Assembly: GCA_009823505.1 (NCBI GenBank)
Contig: VZQC01013995.1
Coordinates: forward strand, 1,166,974 to 1,230,973
Direction of reading: 5' to 3'
Source: Rhizomys pruinosus
Lineage: Eukaryota; Chordata; Mammalia; Rodentia; Spalacidae
DNA length: 64,000 bases
Made by a program: the position numbers and the translations under genes
Shown: in pieces, positions 34,600 to 47,684 of the stretch
Layout: every line of letters starts with the position of its first letter
Position numbering within the stretch: the stretch's first letter is position 1
Notes under the pieces: model-generated
Database searches by the model: none
What the model saw: only the letters and a program-made list of their open reading frames with translations
What the model was told of the DNA's origin: nothing

Positions 34600-35345
34600 A
34601 GCCTCTACACCTCAACAGCCTGGAGATACTGTGCAACAGTGGCAGCCAAGTGGCTGTATATATCCCAAATATAATTGGCTATTAGCTCTCTCCTTGGAGG
34701 AATAACTCACAGTGGATGCCACAAGCCTATGTCCTCTAGTGGTTAGGAGATGTTATAAGCCACAATAAGAACTTATCACCCTTTATAGAGAAACCACAGT
34801 TTGCGGATTAGCATATCATCCAAGCATCTGCGTCTATGCAAACAGCTTAGCTTGACATAATAATTGGTACTGCTTAAATGCCTGTACATCCAATTGCTTG
34901 TGCTTTGTTAGTATGACTAAAAAGGTATCACTGGAAAAGCTGTCAACCCATGAAGGGAAACAACCTGAACAGACTAGAGTCCAAAATGACAACTCCAAAG
35001 AAAGTAGACTGTTTTCTTCTCACCCACTTGTGCCCATTTCCCAAAGCCCAGGGAACAAATTGCAGAAGAGGAGGCGTGGTAGAATGTAAGGGCTGTGGAG
35101 AGATAGGGGTGAATCATGAGACTATAGGAATATAGTCTGGACTCCTAATTGATCAATATGCCTGTGCATACAAACTTCTCCAACTGGACTATTGGAACCT
35201 TGGGTTGTTCAAAATTTGGACATAGATACTTGCAAAATGCACCAATTACCTAATTGTATGGCAAACTGAGTAACATCAATGTTATCTGCAAACAACTGTG
35301 TTATTATATTGTAGAATCCCTTAAAAATAAACAAATAATAATAAA
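34600..35345 (+). mobile_element. Third copy of the retroposon-like family, 3' part
   Basis: Matches 29,590-30,100 (CTGGAGATACTGTGCAACAG, ATAATTGGCTATTAGCTC, GGTAGAATGTAAGGGC) but diverges after 35,150 and ends in an AT-rich AATAATAATAAAAA tail. It is older and more diverged than the copy at 28,231. Confidence 0.65.
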
Positions 35346-35379
35346 AAAGTGTGCATCTCCATGTCCAACCTCCTGAATT

Positions 35380-35565
35380 TTTTTAAAGACATTTATTTTT
35401 AACTTTGTGTGTATATGCAAGTGAGTCAGAGAGTGTGGAATCCAGAAGAGACCTGTGGATCTTACAGAGCTGGAGTTACAGCTGCCAGATGTGGGTTTTG
35501 GGATGAACTTGGGTGCTCTGGAAGAGTGAATGCCCTCTACTGCTGCTTCATCTCTCCAGCCCCTG
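35380..35565 (-). mobile_element. B3/B2-type SINE
   Basis: GACATTTATTTTTAACTTTG, GAGCTGGAGTTACAGCTGCC and CTTCATCTCTCCAGCCCC in reverse. Confidence 0.82.
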
Positions 35566-35937
35566 GGTTTATGAATTCCTTGTCTAAATGTTACTTTGGA
35601 TACATATGTTTTCCTATTTATTTGTTCATATGTTGGGGACAGTTTCAGCTCACACTTCCTTTTACTGGGCTGTTCATTCAGTGGTAAACACTGCACTGGA
35701 AAAGGAACAGATCCTTAGTATACTGTCTGGGATTGGGTCTTCCAGCTAAATTCCTTCAGTTAGTCACTCATGAACTCATTAATTTGAACATTAAATTGCT
35801 TCATTCAATAATTACTGATAGATGTAATTTCCACTCTCACGGAAATGACTATTAGAGTCTCACATTTAGTTAAGTCATTTGTAACTTAGGATTTTATTCA
35901 CATTGTGGCTAAGTGCTCTAGAGAGAATTAAAGATGG
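35566..35937. other. Intron without recognised features
   Basis: Unique-looking, no gene. Confidence 0.5.
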
Positions 35938-36117
35938 GGGCTAGTGGTGGTGGCAGTGCAGCCTCTAATCCCAACACTCAAGAGGCAGAGGTAGGAGGAT
36001 CTCTGTGAGTTCAAGGCCAGCCTGGTTTACTTAGTGAGTTCCAGGGCAGCCAGGAATCTCTACATACTGAGACTCTTCCACAAAACAGAGAGAGAGAGAG
36101 AGAGAGAAAGAGAAAAT
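35938..36117 (+). mobile_element. B1 SINE with (GA)n tail
   Basis: CTAATCCCAACACTCAAGAG, GTTCAAGGCCAGCCTGGTTT, then an (AG)n run at 36,088-36,108 replacing the A-tail. Confidence 0.88.
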
Positions 36118-36204
36118 GGCATGTATATACAAACTCTGTTCTGGGAAGCTTTGGAGGGAAACTCTGTTTTACTGAAGTTCAATTTCAGAAATGTTGAGTA
36201 CGAG

Positions 36205-36602
36205 GTAGTAAGACTGACCATTAGTGTGCTGGACAGCCTCAGCTGTCAGCTTGACACACCTGGGTTGAAGGAGCCTCAGTTGGGGAATTGCCTCCATTGG
36301 ACTGGTCTGTGGCCATGTCTGTGGGGTATTTTCTTGATAGTTGAGAGATGTGGGAGGGCCCAGCCCATTGTGGGTGTTGCCAACCCTGGACAGCTTGTTA
36401 TGTATTTGTATAAGAAATCAGGCTGAGCATGGGCCAGGGGAGCAAGCCAATAAGCTCTTTCAGCTCCTGCCTCCTGGTTCCTGTCCTGAGTTCCTACCTC
36501 GGGCTCACTAAGTGATGAACTGTGACCTGGGAGATGTAAGCTGAATAAAACCTTTCCTCCTCAAGTTGGTAGTGATCAGAGTCTTCTGATCACAATGGTG
36601 AT
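36205..36602 (+). mobile_element. Medium-reiterated rodent repeat
   Basis: CAGCTTGACACACCTGGG, CCTCAGTTGGGGAATTGCC, GGAGCAAGCCAATAAGC and AATAAAACCTTTCCTCC. It is the reverse orientation of the element at 2,762. Confidence 0.65.
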
Positions 36603-36929
36603 ACAAACTGGAAAAGGTGGGTGCCCTGAAACAAATCACAGTGAGGGGTTTGCTCAGGACACACATGTGAAAGTGAACACTCCCAGGTGTGTTAGTGTAA
36701 CCTTGGGTATAGATGTAGGTCTAGAGAGAACATGCAGCGAAAAGCAGCCCACGACTGAGGCCTTGGCACTCTGTCACTGTCAGTTAAAGGAGGAGCAAAG
36801 AGGCCAGGAATCTGTCAACAGAGACATGAGTAGAAGTCTCTGGAGTGTCACAGACGTCAAAGGAAGAATATGTTTCAGGAAGGTCATGCATGAGTTGAAC
36901 ACTGTCAAGAGAACCACTTAATTTGGGGT

Positions 36930-37002
36930 CATTAAGAGTGTGAGAACTGGAAAATGATGTCTGAAATACACAAAACATCAATAAAAGTATTATAAAAAGA
37001 AT
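36930..37002 (+). mobile_element. Short 3' end of the same retroposon-like family
   Basis: GGAAAATGATGTCTGAAATA followed by ACATCAATAAAAG and an A-rich tail, like the end at 8,245-8,345. Confidence 0.5.
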
Positions 37003-37351
37003 TATCTCCATTGAAACAAAAAGAGTGTGAGTACTCCAGAGAGATCATGAGAGGTTGAAGAGAACGTGGAAGATGGAGAGAGGCTGTGGCTATGAGTACC
37101 ATGTTCTCCAAACAGGAAAATGGAGAAAACGTTGAGAAGAAGCTTATGACTTACTGGGACCTTCAGAGAAGAGCTGAAAATGTTAATTTTGCTTCATTAA
37201 GAACAGAGGGTCATTCTGGATGGCAGAACTATATGCACCTTCCAGTGTCTGTACACTAATGGATCTCCTAATGGGTGCCTGAGAGACAAGTCTCTTTTTG
37301 CCACTGTGGTTCGTATCCTGAATACGTATCAAACCTATTATGGAAGACTCT
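37003..37351. other. Intron without recognised features
   Basis: Unique-looking, no gene. Confidence 0.45.
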
Positions 37352-37562
37352 GCTGGACTGGAGAGATGGCTCAGCAGCCATGAGCACTGGCTGTTTTTAC
37401 AGAAGAACAAGGTTCGAATCCCAGCACCAATATGGCAGCTAACAACTATCTGTGACTCCAGTTCCAGGGGATCTTATGCTCTCTTCTGTCATCCCTGGGC
37501 ATTTCACAGCACAGGTACACTTAATATACATGCAGGCAATACACTCATACTTGTATGAGAAA
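37352..37562 (+). mobile_element. B2/B3-type SINE
   Basis: CTGGAGAGATGGCTCAGCAG head, GGTTCGAATCCCAGC box B, CAGGCAATACACTCATAC end. Confidence 0.9.
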
Positions 37563-38435
37563 TGCAAAATTGAGTCCAACACATAACTCCTGCCCTCAGG
37601 GAGAGAAGGGTCCACTGTGGCAGCCGAAGGTATGGAGGAAAGCACTGTGTAAAGTTCACAGAGCGGAAGAGGACTCAGGACAGGATGTGAGCAGCAGCTG
37701 TTATATTTGTCGAATCTGAAGGACACATCCAAGTAAGAAGACTTCACAAAACTCCAGTGATATGTGGTTTTCGATGTCTGTATTCTACACTAAAAACCTT
37801 TTCTACTCAGGGTGTTTTTTTCTTGAGAAATTCAAAACCTCATGGGTAGTCAAAGGAAACCCAAGCCTTGGGAAGTTAGGAGGATCACCATCTGCTATGT
37901 ACTGCTGAGACATGGGACAGACCTGTTCTTGTGAGTTCCACTGAGAGATTCTCTCTGAGATCTCTATATGGACTCATCTGCCCAAGCCATGGGAACTCTT
38001 CATTCCTGTTTAGATGAAGCAGGTGCTCAGAGCTCACCATGGTAGATGATTCCACTTCTGTCTGCTATTGAAACTTCTTTTCTTTGTTTCACCACAAAAT
38101 TGTAGAGGACAAGATGGAGGTGTATTTGGATGGAATGTTTGCAAGACAACGGCGACATGGAAAAGCCCCATTCAGCTCTGCTATGGAGAGAGATGAGCTC
38201 ATGTCTATTTCCTATAATAAGTATCTGGGGCAAGAACCCACAGAGAGCAGAGGCTGCCTGCCTTTTGCCCTCTGTCCTCTGAAGGAAGCAGAGGACACAC
38301 ACTTCGGAGCAGGAAGATGGTAGCTCCTTTCGTTTTCTCTCATCTGAAAGAAGATGAGAGACATGAAGGGAAAGGCCATGGAGATGGGCATAGTAAGTGT
38401 GCTCAGGTCGGACAGTTCTGTTCCAGGACATGTGA
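37563..38435. other. Intron without recognised features
   Basis: No supported gene. The 144-codon reverse frame ending near 38,027 has no recognisable domain or splice context. Confidence 0.5.
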
Positions 38436-40662
38436 CCAACTGTTCTTGTTTGCCTCACCATTGTGGTGACAAAACATTCTGACCAAAACCAAGTTGGGGA
38501 GCAAAGGATTTATTTAGCTTACATCTCTCAGGCCACAGTTCATCACTGATGGAGCTCAAGGTAGGAACTCAGAGCAGGAAGCTGGAAGCAGGAGCTGAAG
38601 CACAGGTCATAGAGGAGAGCTGCTTACTGGCTTGCTCCTCTGGGCCATGCTCAGCCTGCTTTCTTATGTAATACACAATAATAGGCCCAGGGGTGACACC
38701 ACCCACAGTGGGCTGGGTCTTCCCAGATCACTCAACAATCAAGAAAATATTCCACAGAAGTGGCCACAGGCCACAGGCCACAGTCCAATGGAGGCAGTTA
38801 CATAATTGAGGCTCCTTCAACCCAGGTGTGTCAGGTTGACACTAAAGCTACCTAGGACAACTGACCTCTTGTCAAATGAACACACAAAACACATCACTAT
38901 TAAACTACAACCTTTCTTGTCCCCAAGATATGATGTTAACATTAAATCACAACATAAGATGATACAACCTTAAAAGCCTCACAGCCCTTAAAAAGTCTAA
39001 AACTTTAAAGTTCACAGTCTCTTTTAAAAGTCTCTTAACTGTGGGCTTCTGTAAAATCCAAAACAAGTACTGTCTTATTTCAAAGGGAAGAATCAGGCAC
39101 ACTCAAACAAAACCTAAGTCCAGCAAAATAGCTCAAGGCTGGACACCTGGGACTCACTCATGATCTTCTATGTGCTGACCCAGAGGAAATTCTTCCTAGA
39201 AGATTTCACCACAGTGATGCTGGTCTTTTGTTACAACTGATTCTTCAGCCCCAGCTAACCAGCATCAATTGGCCCAGTCAAATGAAGGTCTCACTTCAGG
39301 TTCTGGTCTTTTTTTGCTTACAGCTGATTCTTCAGCCCCAGCTGACCAGAAGCACAGATTCTCAATTCAAAGACACATCTGTAACTGAACTGTACACGCA
39401 GAATGAGGAGCAGAGAGAAATGAGTGCCAGCCTCAGCTCGCCAGTAAAGAGTCCTTACACAATAGAGTGAGATGCAAAAGGAAGGCCGCATATTCAAGCT
39501 TCAAAGAATGGGGGCCTCCAGAGTGGGTATCCCTGGATGGGGCCCCTATATTAAACCCCACCCACCCACGACTCAGGAATCATTGCAGAAGGAGGGGGTG
39601 GAAAGATTGTAAGAGCCAGGACTGGTGCATAAATGTAGAGAAGCAGTGGCTTGCAGATAACTGGAAGCTTTCACCTGTGAACTTGTGGCAATGTTGGCAT
39701 CAGGCACAGGACCCATGCCAACTGGGACAAGATCTCAAGTGGAGCAAGAGAAATGGGTGGGGGATGGTGCTGGACTAAGAAATACAAGAGACTGAGTACT
39801 GTTGGGTGAGGAAGACTATGCCTTACCTAGGATTCCTAGATATGCTGACTAGACTCCAGCAGATCTATTTGCACAGAAGGATGTCTGGGTTTGAGAGCTT
39901 GACTGGATAGGGCTTAGCTTGGATGTTGTAATGCATGAGTTTTGAAGGGGGTTGGGGCAGAGGGGCGGACTGGGCTTGATTGGAAATCATTGTATGAGTT
40001 GTACAAATGCTCAATAAAAATTATATAAGAATAAATTAAAAACGTATACAAACAGCCTTTATGGTCTCTGCTTCCCTTTGAAGCTTCACAAACCAGGCCT
40101 CCATAGTCTACAACTCTTTCAGCGTAACTGCTCCAAGTTCCACAGCAACAAACTAAGCACTCATGGGCTTTTGCAGCCTAAAGTTCCAAACACTTCCACA
40201 GTCCGTCCTGAAACACCAAGGTCAGGTCTGTCACAGCAATAGCCCCCTCTCTAGTACTAATTTCTGTTCTAGTTTGCATCACCATTGCTGTGACAAAACA
40301 TTCAGACCAAAACCAACTTGGGGAGGAAAGGATTTATTTAGCTTACATCTCCCAGATCACAATCCATCACTGAGGGAGCTCAAGGTAGGAACTCAGGGCA
40401 GGAACCTGGAGGTTGGACCTGAAGCACAGACCATGGAGGAATGCTGCTTACTGGCTTGCTCCCTCTGGCCTGCTTTCTTATATAATACAGAACCACCTGC
40501 CCAGGGTTGGCACCACCCACAAGGGGCTATGCCCTCCCACGTCACTCAACAGTCAAGAAAATGCTCCACAGACATGGCCACAGGCCAGTCCAATGGAGGA
40601 AATTCCCCAGTTGAGGTTCCCTCAACCCAGGTGTGTAAAGCTGTCCAGCACACCAACCACAA
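38436..40662 (-). mobile_element. Composite medium-reiterated repeat with nested insertion
   Basis: Two copies of the 2,762-type module (38,436-38,870 and 40,265-40,662) flank an internal region (AACTGTGGGCTTCTGTAAAA, TCACCACAGTGATGCTGGTC) that I remember as a larger rodent repeat. A separate retroposon 3' end at 39,478-40,048 is nested inside. No intact ORF. Confidence 0.55.
39478..40048 (+). mobile_element. Nested L1-type 3' end
   Basis: GGGGGTGGAAAGATTGTAAG, GTTGGGGCAGAGGGGCGG, TGAGTTGTACAAATGC and AATAAAAATTATATAAG resemble rodent L1 3'-UTR sequence ending in an A-rich tail. Confidence 0.6.
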
Positions 40663-40849
40663 ATTTTGTCTGTAAGGATTATCCCCCAACAAAGCAGACC
40701 ACACAGTTCTCACCACCCCTGGCCTCTGCTCTGTTCTTAGTTGTCTTTGACCTTGTAGATTTCAGAGCACTTCCTACTCCTTGCGACAGAGCTCTAGGCC
40801 TGGATTAAAGACTGGGACAGGAGGGACAGGATGTGTGTGTGTGGGGGGG

Positions 40850-41004
40850 ACAACAGACATGTTGTGTACATATTCTGTACCAAGCAATAGTGTAGTTCGT
40901 GTCTAATGCTGTTATTATGTATGCATACACATACATGTTATATATGTGCATGCACATACATGTTATATGTGTATACACGTGTTATTTATATGCATACACA
41001 CATG
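40850..41004 (+). repeat. AT/TG-rich alternating purine-pyrimidine tract
   Basis: Repeated TACACATACATGTTATATAT-like blocks with TGCATGCACA; imperfect. Confidence 0.7.
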
Positions 41005-41108
41005 CTATTTTTGCTGTTTTGAGGTGGAGTCTTGCTATGTAACCCAGGTTGGCCATCTTCCTACCTCAGCCTCTTTAAGAAGTTGAGACCCAGGCATTCC
41101 TACATTTA
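41005..41108 (-). mobile_element. Old B1/7SL-derived fragment
   Basis: GAGGTGGAGTCTTGCTATGT, AACCCAGGTTGGCC and ACCTCAGCCTCTTTAAG in reverse; diverged. Confidence 0.55.
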
Positions 41109-44100
41109 CCCAGACACACACAATATTTAGACAGCCATCATGATTCTCATTTTTATAAACAAGTAAAACCAACAAGTAATAGGAAAGAGATTTAAAAAAA
41201 AACTCTTCTATATTTTACCATTTAGTGCTGAAGAAGAAGTGTAACATGGCTGTGCCTTAGTTTCCAGGTTTTAAAAGTCAATTACTGTGTTCTTTGCTTC
41301 TGGCAGATACCAGCTGTTTGAGAGTTAGATGTGGTTATAGACGATGTTCTTCCTGGACACCGACTGCAGTGTAGGAGGGTGTGGGCAGCGCTGGGCCTTC
41401 CATGAGTTCCCTTCTAGTCAGTTCCATATTTTTATGTACCCGTCAGTGTCCACCATGATTTTTCAAGAATAGAAACGACTACAGACAGGAAGTTGTGATG
41501 AAATATACTGTTATTTAATCCTGGATAGGCTCCCAGTCTCTGACCTTGGATGAAGGCCGAATCCACTTCCCATGTGTCTGCCTCCTAGCTGCCTGACCTC
41601 CTGCCTTCTCCATGCCCTCTCTGGAAGCTTCACCCCCCCAGCATCTCTGTGCCATTTTCTGCTGCTGCATCGAACCACACGATTGCCTGTGGGGGATCAA
41701 GACTCCCTTCTGTGAAGTGTTCAAGGTTCTTGAAGGAAATAGAACATAAATCCCAACATGAATAAGGAGTGGATATAAATTGCAGTGTCGAATGTGGAAG
41801 GAGACAGAGATCTAGTCAAAGATGAACTACATGCAGGCAGAACCTGGCCAGGCATCCTGATTCTGTGCTTACCACATCACATGTCTAGGAGAGTGCCGGC
41901 CTTTCCAATGTAGCATTGTGTCAGCACAGAGCCCACAGAGTCACACAGTCCACGTGAAGTATGCCTGGGAAAGTCTGAGGAGTGTGAAGGCATGGCAGGT
42001 GCAGTCACACATAGCTAGCAGGAGAAGGCCCTGGGTTCCAGTCTTTCCTAAAGGATAGAGAGGATAGAATGATAGAACTCAGTCTTCCAGACTTGAGCTC
42101 TGGAAGAACCAGGAGGTCAAAGCATGGAACAGAAGAATGGGCCATCAAAACCAGTGAGGATAATGGCTGTGCTGTGGGCACGAGATGTTAGGTACTGTAG
42201 CTCAGTGAATTTCTCCACTAGATTACTTAATTCATTGGCATCAAGTTTTTCTGTACCTTAGAATATCATATGAGGCTTTGAAAGCCTTGATTCTTGGGCC
42301 CCACCCCAGACAAAGCAAGACAGACAGTCCAGAGGTGGGCTCCAGAATCACACTACTAGTGTGTCTACTGTTGTAAGATGTGATCAGGGTTCAACACATG
42401 TGCTTTCAATCACCACTCCTGTGCTGCCATGTCAAAGCCAGTATCTGGGTATCAGGAGAGTGAGCGTGAAGCTTGAGATCCTGTATTTCTTGTTAGATCC
42501 CTGGCCACAGTTTGAATAAGATCTCTAAATGAAAATGTAATCCCGTAAGTAAAACAGCTCAACCACTTTTGTACCTTGGTGGAAATCTCCTTAACAGGCA
42601 GCCCCCTTGGATTCACAATGAAGCTTCCCCAAGATGCAGTTGGCACTCAGTTCTGATGCTCAGTGATGTGGTCGTCTTGCTGATTTGTGGATGATGGGAA
42701 TTCGCTGAAGAGTATTATTATTAGAGAGTATTCGAGGATTCAGGGTGTTGTTACTGTGACTCTAAACTGAAGCTTCTTGTGAAATATTGGTGAGGGAGTT
42801 GGAGTGAAAGGACATATCACCCACTAAAATGTAAAATTTAACAGACTTCCATTGCCCCTTTGATCTACAGCTCAAGAGATATCTGTAACCTAGGAGCACA
42901 GACCCACTTGTGTTACCTCTGCTGTTGGTCACTACAGAGTTCTACCAGTTTTTCTATAGTGGTGAAGTGAATCCTCAAGGTTTTCATTTTTTATATTTCA
43001 AAAATCCTAGCAAAAAGTTTATATTTGTTAAAGGAACAGGTATGTGCAAGTTAAAAGAATGCAGGTAGTATCTGTGTTTTGCTGTTCTCCTGTCACGGGT
43101 GACATAACTGCCATAAGATGTGCAGGTGTTTACCCAATCTTTTATCTATGCTATGCTGTCTTGTCTGAGGTGTGAAACTCAAGTGCTGTTTGCAATCATC
43201 TGTTTAGATGAAAGGGGAGCCATGTTGGAGAACAATCTAGCAATTATTTGGTTCAGAATTCCCTCTTCTAACACAACAGCGATCGAGACCCAATCAGGTT
43301 GGTGACTTGGTATAGGCACTCCAAACCTTGTTGGAAGCAGAACCAGGACTGATGTTTTTGTGTTCTCCTAAATTCACTTGAACCTACGATCCATATCAGT
43401 CCTCTGCACCCTGTTTCAGCAAAAGGAATAAAGCCTGTGATTTGAATATAATTTACTTAATGCATCACTCATAGGAAAATTTCCATCTCTTTTCATATTC
43501 TCTAAAACATATTTATGTTTTCCAGCTGTACCATTTGGAATTCTGAGAACAACTGCTGGTTGCAATAGAATGCAAATGACAAGAAAAGTCAATGCTCTGG
43601 ATTTTCCCTAGTCAAATCAATATTAGCAGCAGAGAGCTGATAAATAATGTAGATGTTTAAAATACATTTAGTTCAAATTAAGATGTTACAATAGTTGCTG
43701 TTTGATTGATAGCCTTAAAATATATCCTCATTATTAGTGACAAGATAGAATGAACAATTTATCTTATGAATGATGACAATCAAGCACTAATTATTTTGCT
43801 GTGACTGTCCATTTTCAACTATGTCAATGTATTTTTGAAATCTTTTAAATCTAGAATGGAAAGCTTCAAACATGCTTGTGATGCATGTAACACAACCTGT
43901 TACTTGAAATTCCTTTGAGGTTGCAGAGTGAACTTCTTTTGTAATATTTCAATTCACTCTTTAAAGAAGACAGACTTTCAGAGGTTTCCCCTCTAATAAC
44001 AGAACTTACCCACTATCTGAATGTGAAAGAAATTGCCCAAATGTTTTAGAAGACAATAAAACACCCACTTTCATGTCCCTGTGCCCAGCAGGCCAAGTAT

Positions 44101-45455
44101 CTGTTGAAGAAGGTAATTTACCCTGTTATACCTTGTTATTCTCCAGTTAGTCCATGGGGCCAATACTAATTGATTTACAAGACCATTTCTGACAATCACA
44201 CCAGACATTAGATACAATTTATTCTCCACTTACCTCTAGTCCTCACCTGGCCTCACTCCCTAGTTTGACATATAGACTGGTTCCGTTAGGCGTGGAACTG
44301 ACATGTGTAGAGTTCTGCCTGCTTTCATCAGGTTAGAATTGGTTGGGCTTTGGGTTCACCTGTAAGAGAGAAAAAGGCTGTTAACACAGGGCATACTTAG
44401 CACTTCTGCCAGCAGAAAACTTTGACCTTTGACTACAGGAAGCTACTTACCTCTTCTTTTCCTCGGTTTCTTTGTCATAAAATGAGCATAATAAATAATC
44501 CTCCTTTCTGTGTGGCCTGGATGTTCCAGGGGTGTCTTTGATTCTTTGAGCTTTTTCAGGTATGGCAACTTCTCAAAGTCTAATCACCTTTACAACACAT
44601 TTTACAGCAAGGCTCTTTCTCTGGTTTCCAGGAGGACTTGCAGACTCCTCCGACTCACCAGCTCTACTATGAGCTGAACCCAGGTGTGGCTCCTGTGTTG
44701 CCTTCCTTCCAGATTCCTATGGGGAAACCGGGGTCATTGTCCACAGATCTCCACATCCTCACCATATCTAATCCGTCCTTAAACTGCCATTTCATCTCTT
44801 GCATCTGTTTCAAATTCACTCAACACCATCTTCTTCAGATATTCCTATGTATGTTGAAATGGTTTCCCTGAATCTATCCACAGTTCCGACTGTGTATCTC
44901 CATGCTGGGAACCCTTGGATGATGTCCTATTGCTCTTACATATCAAAATGCTTGAAGCGACGGTGCCTTTCCAAGTCCCTTCCCCCCACCTTTCCACCTG
45001 ACTCTCCTGGGAGTTTGACTTGTATGGCAACACCCTTGTTCTCTTGCATTTGGATAGAGCAGAACATTGATGAAGAATGCCCCAAAGTGGGGAAGATGAG
45101 CAAGCTTAGGTATTTACCCTTCACTCACCAAGTTCCTTCCTTCAATTCAGGGTTATTATGAGGTATGTCGTCCTTCAGTCACAGATGATTGGTCTTTCAG
45201 ATGTTCCACCGCTCCATCCATTACACAGTAATGGTGGAGCACTTTTGCTAGCCCTGTTAAATCTCTTATGATATTTCTTTATCTGGTCCACATATTTTGA
45301 ATAATTTTCAAGTATTATTTTCTTGAAGGAATCATTCTAGACTCTCTTGCAAAGAGTTAGAACTGCTTAATAAGAGCTTTTTGTAGTGGTTATATTTTTT
45401 CATAATAATCACCAGATAGATGATCAATAATTAATTATGTATTTGATTAATTATG
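41109..45455. other. 4.3-kb repeat-free intron block
   Basis: No SINE, L1 or LTR signature recognised over the longest such stretch in the window, and no coding exon. Part of it (43,560-44,060) is AT-rich with several TAATTA/ATTA-type cores. Confidence 0.5.
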
Positions 45456-45459
45456 TATT

Positions 45460-45603
45460 TGATTTGAAACAGGGTCTCCCTGTAGCCCCAGCTGTCCTGG
45501 AACTCACTCTGTAGACCAGGCTGGCCTTGAACTCACAAAGATCCACCTGCCTCTGCCTCCTAAGTGCTAGGATTAAAGGCATGCACCACTACGCCCTGCA
45601 CGT
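45460..45603 (-). mobile_element. B1 SINE
   Basis: AACAGGGTCTCCCTGTAGCC, GACCAGGCTGGCCTTGAACT, GGATTAAAGGCATGCACC; well preserved. Confidence 0.95.
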
Positions 45604-46097
45604 ATTTGATTATATTATGTATGAGGGTAGGGACCATCTCTGTCTTCACCATCTCTAAACACTAGGGCCACTTACATGTAGGTGGTTAATAATATTTACC
45701 AAGAGAAAGGGATTATAGGTGTGGAAGGAACTGGACAGAGCAGGAGTAAGAATAATCTGGAAGGACAAGGGCCACCATTATAAAACTAGAAACCTCACAT
45801 TGTAAAGCCAAAAAGTAAAACCAGCACGGTGTCCTCCCATTGTCACAGCGAAGCAGGGGGAGGTCTGACATCAGAAACCGATGCCTCATTTCACATTATT
45901 TTCCAAGAGGATATCTTCAATTAAATACATTTTGAAAATGTAAGGCTTATACCCCAAAGAATAGGTTATTTTCTATCTTACTGCACAGCAAGTCATCCAG
46001 TCTATAGCAACTTGGCTAGATTTGACAGAAGTGTTACCTTAAGCTATTTTCCAAAAGAGAAATTATCTTTCTATCTCCAGGCATGAATGTCAATTTA
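45604..46097. other. Intron without recognised features
   Basis: Unique-looking, no gene. Confidence 0.5.
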
Positions 46098-46252
46098 ATT
46101 TCTTTTGGTCTTTTTGAGATGGGGTCTCCCACCAGTCCCTGCTGTCCTGGAACTCTCTATGTAGACCAGGCTGGCCTTGAACTCACAGAGATCCACCTGC
46201 CTCTGGCTCCTGAGCACTGGGATCAAAGGTGTGTGCTACCACGCCTGGCCGA
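46098..46252 (-). mobile_element. B1 SINE
   Basis: TTTTTGAGATGGGGTCTCCC, GACCAGGCTGGCCTTGAACT, GTGCTACCACGCCTGGCC. Confidence 0.93.
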
Positions 46253-47684
46253 ATGTCAGTATTTTTAAGAAAATGTCACACAAAATTGGTCCTCCATATC
46301 TGTAGCATTTGTGTCTGTATATTTGACCAATCATGGATGGAAAATAAATGTAAACTTATATAATTACATGTGTACTGAACACAAACATGCCCTTTCCTTT
46401 CGCTGTTCCTTAGATAACATAACAATGGTTTACTAGCCTAGGCAGGATTCAAGCAAATCCTTCATGGGGTTGTGAAGCCAACAGGGTGAAGCCACTTCAG
46501 TCCAAGCCAGGCAGTCAGCTTAGACTCTGGGTTCCTTATGCAAGGATGATAGGTAAAAGACTGAGATCAAACAAAATAATACAGATGAACACTGAATATA
46601 AAACCAAGGGAGAGGGAGACACTGCAGACAATGGAAGCAGAATTCCGCAGAGGGAACTTAAACCATTACCAGCGCCCTGTGCTCAGTTGCGAGGGGCAGT
46701 AGCTCCACTTTCACTGGGGTGCTGGTGAGGGCAAGGGTGGGGCCAAGAAGATAGCTCTGAAGAACATGGGCGTGGGGACCGTCGGACAACCAATCAGTTG
46801 CTTCGAGAGATTAACAAAGCCTTTGGCATTCCCCTGAGGGCAGGTGTATCATAGTGGACTAGGACATCAGGGATGTCCCTACACTGTTTTAATGCGGGTA
46901 TCATCACTTATGAAATCATGGTGTGCAGACCAATCTCTTAGGGATCCTGAAAATGCACAGACCATGACTCAGCAGATGGAGGATGGGGCCTGAACTCTAG
47001 CATAGGCCCAACAGATATCAGTGCTGCTGCCAGTTGGTCGCTGGACCACATTCAATAAGCAAGGCCCCAGACTCAGCATTAGCCTTTCTTTTCTTGGAAA
47101 CTGGCAGGTTTAGAGCCTCTGACTTGACAACATTAAGCAAGCAGGGGGATGGAGGGGGCAGCACTCAGGGAGAATAACACCTGAAATAACCCACTCCCCT
47201 GCAGTCTTTATATGTGCAAGCTCGCCTCTGCTCCGGGTTTACTTACATGTTTCTTTCTATTCTTTGTACATTTTTCTCCTCCCCACCCCCATTTTTGAGA
47301 AGGAACTCAGGGGAAATGCTTTCCTTGCGTAATTCTTTCATGCTTTTGTTGGTGTTGTACCTGGTAATATGAACAGAGTCCACACAGAGAACATTTCTGC
47401 CTTTGTTAGTGAAAGATTTGAGTAAAAGTCACAGGTAGTAATGTGCTAGTGAGACTACATCAGACTCAGCCATGTTCCTGCTGTCCTAGAATGTCTCACA
47501 TAGCCTCACAAAATGAGACGTTTGGATTCCAGCACCTTCCAGACCCTTCCTAGTTAACAAATAGAAGCAGGTTCTGCTGTCTCCTTAGAACCTTTCATAA
47601 CTCTCTCCACAGGATCTCAGGCTCAGTTTTGTAACGGCTCACCTGTGTTGAAGCCTTCATTTTCCTTTTATCAAAATTTGTCAT
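46253..47684. other. Intron without recognised features
   Basis: Unique-looking, no gene. Confidence 0.5.

Noticed and set aside
38027..38461. 144-codon reverse frame
   Set aside because: No family recognised; it runs into the start of a medium-reiterated repeat and has unusual composition for a gene.
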